A stretch of 9,058 nucleotides of DNA from Marinilabiliales bacterium (lineage in GTDB: Bacteria; Bacteroidota; Bacteroidia; Bacteroidales; UBA12077): NCBI GenBank assembly GCA_002869305.1, contig PKTC01000410.1, forward strand, positions 1-9,058, in the 5' to 3' direction. The notes beneath the pieces were generated by a model, which was given only the letters and a program-made list of their open reading frames with translations, was not told the origin of the DNA and made no database searches. The position numbers were made by a program, and so were the translations under genes. The stretch's first letter is position 1; each line of letters starts with the position of its first letter. This document shows, piece after piece, positions 5,760-9,058 of the stretch.

Positions 5760-7061
5760 ATGAAAACAAAAAGCGCTAAAAAGGTCAATATCATTACCTT
5801 AGGTTGTTCCAAGAATTTAGTTGATTCTGAGTCACTTATGAAACAACTCGAATCAAATGGGTTTAAAGTGGTTCACGACTCCAATGAGCATTCGGAAATA
5901 GTTGTTATTAATACCTGTGGTTTTATTAATGATGCTAAACAAGAATCCATTGAAACCATCTTACAATTTGAAGGGTTAAGAAATACGAATAAAATAGAGA
6001 AACTTTTTGTATTTGGCTGCTTATCTGAAAGATATAAAAGCGAACTTGAGCAAGAAATTTCTGTTGTAGACAAATATTTTGGCGTTTATAATCTTAAGGA
6101 GCTTGTAGAATCCATTGGTGCACATTATAAAGAAGAATTGGTAGGAGAAAGACTCCTTACTACACCTAAACATTATGCTTATTTAAAAATATCTGAAGGT
6201 TGTGATCGCACCTGCTCGTTTTGTGCAATTCCTCTCATTAAAGGACAACACCGATCAAGACCAATAGCCGAACTAATAAAGGAAGCCGAATTTCTTATTG
6301 ATCAAGGAGTTAAAGAGATTATTTTAATAGCACAAGATTTATCTTATTATGGAATAGATCTTTACAAAGAACCCAAATTGGCTGAGCTAATTGATAAATT
6401 ATCGGATATAAAAGGATTAAAATGGTTGCGATTACATTATACTTTCCCCGCAAAATTTCCTTATGATGTAATTGAGGTTATGAAATCAAAAGCCAATATT
6501 TGTAACTATTTGGATGTTCCCGTTCAGCATATCAGTAACAAACTATTAAAAAATATGCGACGTGGAATAACGAAAGAACAAACCTATGAATTGATCCGTT
6601 ATTTTAGAAAAGAAATTCCAGGAATGGCGTTACGAACAACACTACTCGTTGGACATCCTGGCGAAACTGACGAGGATTTTGGTGAACTGGTGGAGTTTGT
6701 GAAGTTCGCTCAATTTGAAAGACTTGGTGTATTTACTTACTCTGAAGAAGAAAACACATACTCGGCTAAAAACTATAAGGATGATATTCCATTTTCGATT
6801 AAGCAATCGAGGATGGACGAAATAATGGATATTCAAAGAGAGATATCAAACGAACTGAATAAAAAGAGAATAGGACAAGACTTTAAGGTAGTTATTGATA
6901 GGAAAGAGGGAGATTATTATATCGGAAGAACAGAATATGATTCACCAGATGTAGATAACGAAGTAATCATAAAAAATCCAACTAAACAATTAAGGATCGG
7001 AAGCTTTTACAAGGTAAAAATTACCGGAGCTGATGACTTTGATCTGGTAGGAAAAATTTAA
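5760..7061 (+). CDS. rimO: Ribosomal protein uS12 methylthiotransferase RimO
   Basis: RimO is a 433-residue radical-SAM methylthiotransferase that thiomethylates a conserved aspartate of ribosomal protein uS12. The N-terminal UPF0004 domain shows LGCSKNLVDSE (C16), NTCGFI (C53) and FGCLSERY (C87), which bind the second iron-sulfur cluster. The radical-SAM motif is CDRTCSFC with C148, C152 and C155. Further family blocks are PLIKGQHRSRP, YLDVPVQHIS and LLVGHPGETDEDF. The C-terminal TRAM domain occupies about 370-433. LGCSKN with YLDVPVQH points to RimO rather than the tRNA enzymes MiaB/MtaB. I chose the ATG at 5760; the in-frame TTG at 5727 lies inside the preceding hairpin and would add eleven residues with no family similarity. 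No promoter is evident in the 61-base gap after ftsY, so expression may depend on readthrough of the hairpin. Confidence 0.95.
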   Translation: MKTKSAKKVNIITLGCSKNLVDSESLMKQLESNGFKVVHDSNEHSEIVVINTCGFINDAKQESIETILQFEGLRNTNKIEKLFVFGCLSERYKSELEQEISVVDKYFGVYNLKELVESIGAHYKEELVGERLLTTPKHYAYLKISEGCDRTCSFCAIPLIKGQHRSRPIAELIKEAEFLIDQGVKEIILIAQDLSYYGIDLYKEPKLAELIDKLSDIKGLKWLRLHYTFPAKFPYDVIEVMKSKANICNYLDVPVQHISNKLLKNMRRGITKEQTYELIRYFRKEIPGMALRTTLLVGHPGETDEDFGELVEFVKFAQFERLGVFTYSEEENTYSAKNYKDDIPFSIKQSRMDEIMDIQREISNELNKKRIGQDFKVVIDRKEGDYYIGRTEYDSPDVDNEVIIKNPTKQLRIGSFYKVKITGADDFDLVGKI

Positions 7062-7112
7062 ATCCTGAAATCTGATGCATTCTCATAACAAAATCTTCAT
7101 AAATCACCTTCA

Positions 7113-7159
7113 CTAATGTGTAATATTCTGTAATTCAGAATATTAATATTTTACATTAG
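7113..7159. repeat. Compound inverted repeat downstream of rimO
   Basis: A perfect 10-bp inverted repeat, TAATATTCTG (7121-7130) and CAGAATATTA (7136-7145) around TAATT, is nested inside an outer 7-bp repeat, CTAATGT (7113-7119) and ACATTAG (7153-7159). The internal loop is uneven, with one base on the left and seven on the right. A 12-base palindrome AATATTAATATT (7139-7150) overlaps the inner arm. As RNA it could be a weak AT-rich terminator for rimO; as DNA it could be a regulator site. Confidence 0.6.
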
Positions 7160-7166
7160 AATGTAA
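7151..7166. promoter_or_regulatory. Palindromic operator-like site before the cysteine-cluster gene
   Basis: TTACATTAGAATGTAA at 7151-7166 is a perfect 7+7 dyad with a two-base spacer. This is the usual shape of a dimeric repressor operator. It lies 45 bases before the downstream ATG. It also shares bases with the outer arm of the compound repeat, so the two hairpins would exclude each other in RNA. A degenerate -7 box, TAATTTCG at 7185-7192, follows 18 bases later. The assignment as an operator is inference. Confidence 0.4.
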
Positions 7167-7211
7167 AGCAATTCTTTTTTTAATTAATTTCGGAAATTAT
7201 TATTCTGAAAA

Positions 7212-7796
7212 ATGTCATTGATAAAAAAAATTAAAGCAGTTGAATTGCTTTATAATAATTTAGATAAGGAAATCTCCAGGTTCAAGCAAAATAGTAGCTT
7301 AAAATGTTTTGATAATTGTTATCATTGTTGCCTTAAAAAAAACATTGAAGTTATGCCTATTGAATTTCTTCCATTTGCTTATCATTTATATAGAACAAAC
7401 CAGGCATATTCCTTTATTGAAAAACTTGAGCAAAATACGAATGATCAGGTATGTATTCTTTTTAATCCTTTTAACAGTGCCGGTGCATGTGAATCATACG
7501 CTTATAGAGGACTCATTTGCAGGTTATTTGGTTTTTCGGCGATGATCAATCAAAAAAATGAAAAGAGCTTAATTACTTGTAAGTTAATTAAAACAGAAAA
7601 AAGAACTGAATATGAATCAATTCAACTTAAAATTAATCAGGGTATGAGCTTACCTAAATCAAGTGATTACTATTTAAAACTAAATTCGATTGATTTAACC
7701 TTGTCGCATTCTTATACCAATATAAACGAGGCAATAAAACTAGCGATTGAGACTGTACTTTTTTATTTTAGTTTTAGAAATAAAAAGATCAGTTAA
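7212..7796 (+). CDS. YkgJ-like cysteine-cluster protein (putative metal-binding)
   Basis: The product is 194 residues with eight cysteines (C32, C36, C39, C40, C81, C93, C103, C123). They form the pattern CxxxCxxCC, then a Cys before CESYAYRGLICRLFG and a last Cys at 123. The CESYAYRGLICRLFG block, with Cys ten residues before CR and a following FG, is the hallmark of the YkgJ family (PF03692, annotated as a zinc- or iron-chelating domain). The metal and the cellular role are not established for most members. The protein has no signal peptide or clear membrane segment and is predicted cytosolic. Its base composition is as AT-rich as its neighbours, with a Lys-rich N-terminus. The gene stands alone behind a palindrome-rich 150-base gap and converges on tpx; a functional link to that peroxidase is not shown by the sequence. 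Confidence 0.75.
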   Translation: MSLIKKIKAVELLYNNLDKEISRFKQNSSLKCFDNCYHCCLKKNIEVMPIEFLPFAYHLYRTNQAYSFIEKLEQNTNDQVCILFNPFNSAGACESYAYRGLICRLFGFSAMINQKNEKSLITCKLIKTEKRTEYESIQLKINQGMSLPKSSDYYLKLNSIDLTLSHSYTNINEAIKLAIETVLFYFSFRNKKIS

Positions 7797-7803
7797 AACA
7801 ATA

Positions 7804-7826
7804 AAGCCGGGATAATACCCGGCCTT
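7804..7826. terminator. Bidirectional terminator between the cysteine-cluster gene and tpx
   Basis: GCCGGG (7806-7811) and CCCGGC (7818-7823) form a GC-only 6-bp stem with the loop ATAATA. It can extend by two A-T pairs past a bulged C at 7824. The plus side is followed by TTAAGTTTAAAT and the minus side by TTTATTGTTTTAA. It fills the 34-base gap between two convergent genes, so it probably serves both. Confidence 0.78.
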
Positions 7827-7830
7827 AAGT

Positions 7831-8346
7831 TTAAATATATTGCTTTGCAGCATTTACTGCACTTTCATAATCCGGTTCGGTAGTCACTTCCTTAACATAC
7901 TCAACATATCGTACAATATTCTCCTTGTCGAGCACAACAACACCTCTAGCCAACAATCTTAATTCTTCAATTAAAAAACCATACTTCGTCGAAAAATCAA
8001 GTGTTTTATGATCTGATAAGGTAACCAGATTATCAATGCCTTCGGCACCACAGAATCTGTTCAATGCAAATGGCAAATCATTAGAAATAGCCAAAATGAC
8101 AACATCATTGCCTAAATTTGATGCTTCTTTGTTAAAGGCATGCGCTTGCTTAGAGCAAATTCCTGTATCAATTGATGGAAATAAAGAAAGTATTTTAACT
8201 TTACCATCATAATCTGACAATTTAACTTCTTGTAATCCTGTATTTAAGACAGTAAAATCCACTGCTTTATCATTTACCTTTGTTTCTTTTCCTATTAATG
8301 TAACCGGATTTCCTTTAAAGGTTACTTTTGAATTGTTTTTCTCCAT
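7831..8346 (-). CDS. tpx: Thiol peroxidase Tpx (atypical 2-Cys peroxiredoxin)
   Basis: This 171-residue peroxiredoxin reduces hydrogen peroxide and alkyl hydroperoxides, usually with thioredoxin as electron donor. The N-terminus KVTFKGNPVTLIGK is the Tpx beta-hairpin. The active-site block SLFPSIDTGICSKQ contains the peroxidatic Cys64 with T61. The resolving Cys99 lies in RFCGAEGIDNL, and this 35-residue spacing on helix alpha-3 is typical of Tpx rather than AhpC or BCP. The later block LLARGVVVLD with R134 is also conserved. E. coli Tpx is periplasmic by some reports, but this copy has no signal peptide, so a cytosolic site is inferred. The gene converges on the cysteine-cluster gene and lies 64 bases downstream of clpC. 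The clpC terminator lies in between, so it probably has its own promoter, which I could not place with confidence. Confidence 0.96.
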   Translation of the reverse strand: MEKNNSKVTFKGNPVTLIGKETKVNDKAVDFTVLNTGLQEVKLSDYDGKVKILSLFPSIDTGICSKQAHAFNKEASNLGNDVVILAISNDLPFALNRFCGAEGIDNLVTLSDHKTLDFSTKYGFLIEELRLLARGVVVLDKENIVRYVEYVKEVTTEPDYESAVNAAKQYI

Positions 8347-8363
8347 TTTACAATATTTATTAT

Positions 8364-8405
8364 GTTAAAAAAAGCCTTACTTGTTAACAATGGAAGTAAG
8401 GCTTT
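8364..8405 (-). terminator. Strong Rho-independent terminator of clpC
   Basis: A perfect 12-bp stem, AAAGCCTTACTT (8371-8382) and AAGTAAGGCTTT (8394-8405), encloses an 11-base loop. Read on the minus strand, the hairpin continues into seven T residues (8373 down to 8367), the classic terminator layout. It lies 5 bases after the clpC stop and 24 bases before the tpx start. Its 3' edge is therefore part of the tpx upstream region, leaving very little room for a tpx promoter outside the hairpin. Confidence 0.88.
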
Positions 8406-8410
8406 GTTTA

Positions 8411-9058
8411 CTATTCTGTCTCTTTTTCTTTCAGTTTTTTATCTCCTTCGGGGAGGGACTTTTTACCTCCTTTTACCGGCGTGATAATAATCTCATCCTT
8501 TTCTTTATTATAATCAACTTTTAGGATATCTCCTGGTTTTAAAGTTGATTTAATAATTGTCTCTGCCATTGGATCTTCAAGATACTTTTGAATTGCTCTT
8601 TTTAATGGTCGAGCACCAAAATCAGGATCAAAGCCCTTTTCGGTAACGTAATCTTTTGCTTTATTCGTTAGCTCAATACTAAAGCCTAAAGCCTTGATTC
8701 TTGAAAATAAACCTCTTAACTCAATATCAATAATTTTGTAGATATCTTCTTTATCCAATGAGTTAAATATGATAATATCATCCAACCGGTTAATAAACTC
8801 AGGTGCAAAAGAACGCTTTAGAGCATTCTGAATTACACTTTTTGCGTGTTGACTTGATGATTCTTGTTTTGCTCTGGTTGAAAATCCAACACCTTGTCCA
8901 AAATCCTTTAACTGTCGGCTACCAATATTAGAGGTCATAATGATAATAGTATTTCTAAAATCAACTCTTCTTCCTAAACTATCGGTTAACTGACCTTCGT
9001 CTAACACCTGCAGCAATAAATGGAATACATCCGGATGGGCTTTCTCAATTTCATCCAA
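8411..9058 (-). CDS. clpC: ClpC-type AAA+ ATPase (Hsp100), C-terminal part (5' end outside window)
   Basis: This is the last 215 codons of a Hsp100 unfoldase; the rest lies beyond the right edge. The first visible residues, LDEIEKAHPDVFHLLLQVLD, contain the D2 Walker B acidic pair (the leading Leu is encoded by TTG and is not a start). Sensor-1 is TSNIGS (42-47), the arginine finger is R91 in PEFINRLD, and sensor-2 is GARPLKRAI (148-156). The D2 small domain runs to about residue 190, then a Lys/Glu-rich tail ends KEKETE. Such proteins unfold substrates and, in the ClpC/ClpA branch, feed them to ClpP. QKYLEDPMAE favours ClpC over ClpB. The P-loop, D1 domain and ClpP-contact loop are outside the window, so the branch is not proven. 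A strong terminator follows the stop. Confidence 0.9.
   Translation of the reverse strand: MDEIEKAHPDVFHLLLQVLDEGQLTDSLGRRVDFRNTIIIMTSNIGSRQLKDFGQGVGFSTRAKQESSSQHAKSVIQNALKRSFAPEFINRLDDIIIFNSLDKEDIYKIIDIELRGLFSRIKALGFSIELTNKAKDYVTEKGFDPDFGARPLKRAIQKYLEDPMAETIIKSTLKPGDILKVDYNKEKDEIIITPVKGGKKSLPEGDKKLKEKETE

Noticed and set aside
5224..6836. Minus-strand frames inside ftsY and rimO (5224-5463, 5873-6073, 6642-6836)
   Set aside because: All are short, antisense to strongly conserved coding sequence and without recognisable features.
7309..7545. 78-codon plus-strand frame inside the cysteine-cluster gene
   Set aside because: It overlaps the conserved Cys motifs in another frame and is a hydrophobic shadow caused by AT-rich codons.

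Overview
The window looks like chromosomal core DNA from a member of the Bacteroidota, most likely a free-living relative of the Bacteroidales/Marinilabiliales (the rank is inference). Four things point there: a low-GC, AT-rich composition; A-rich and mostly Shine-Dalgarno-free translation starts; intergenic matches to the Bacteroidota -7 element TAnnTTTG; and the gene order rpmB, rpmG, a DUF4295-type small protein, ftsY, rimO, which from memory is common in this phylum.

Layout. Bases 1-212 hold the end of a fabG-type reductase, closed by a hairpin terminator. A lipoprotein with a TPR-like C-terminus follows (351-1343). Next come an integral-membrane M48 (Ste24-like) metalloprotease (1414-2649) and, one base later, a full-length two-domain CinA (2651-3898). 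A promoter region with a small hairpin leads into a compact ribosomal-protein cluster: bL28 (3997-4239), bL33 (4259-4444) and a 50-residue basic protein (4452-4604). A strong terminator at 4629-4659 closes that cluster. ftsY (4748-5698) has its own candidate promoter. A hairpin at 5721-5746 separates ftsY from rimO (5760-7061). A 150-base gap rich in overlapping palindromes precedes a small YkgJ-like cysteine-cluster protein (7212-7796). That gene converges on tpx (minus, 7831-8346) across a shared bidirectional terminator. Upstream of tpx on the minus strand, a strong terminator ends a clpC-type AAA+ gene that runs off the window (8411-9058).

How the genes fit together. Most are housekeeping genes: fatty-acid synthesis (fabG), ribosome structure (bL28, bL33, the small basic protein), ribosome modification (rimO, acting on uS12), co-translational targeting (ftsY), protein quality control (the M48 protease, clpC), peroxide defence (tpx) and nucleotide-cofactor salvage (cinA). 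The rpmB-to-rimO block is a translation and secretion neighbourhood. I see no mobile element, CRISPR array, phage gene, tRNA or rRNA, and no evidence of a new multi-gene system. The items most worth a second look are the small Bacteroidota-type protein after rpmG, the palindrome cluster at 7113-7166 with the cysteine-rich gene behind it, and the terminator hairpin just ahead of rimO. No gap without a gene exceeds 300 bases; the longest is 150 bases (7062-7211).
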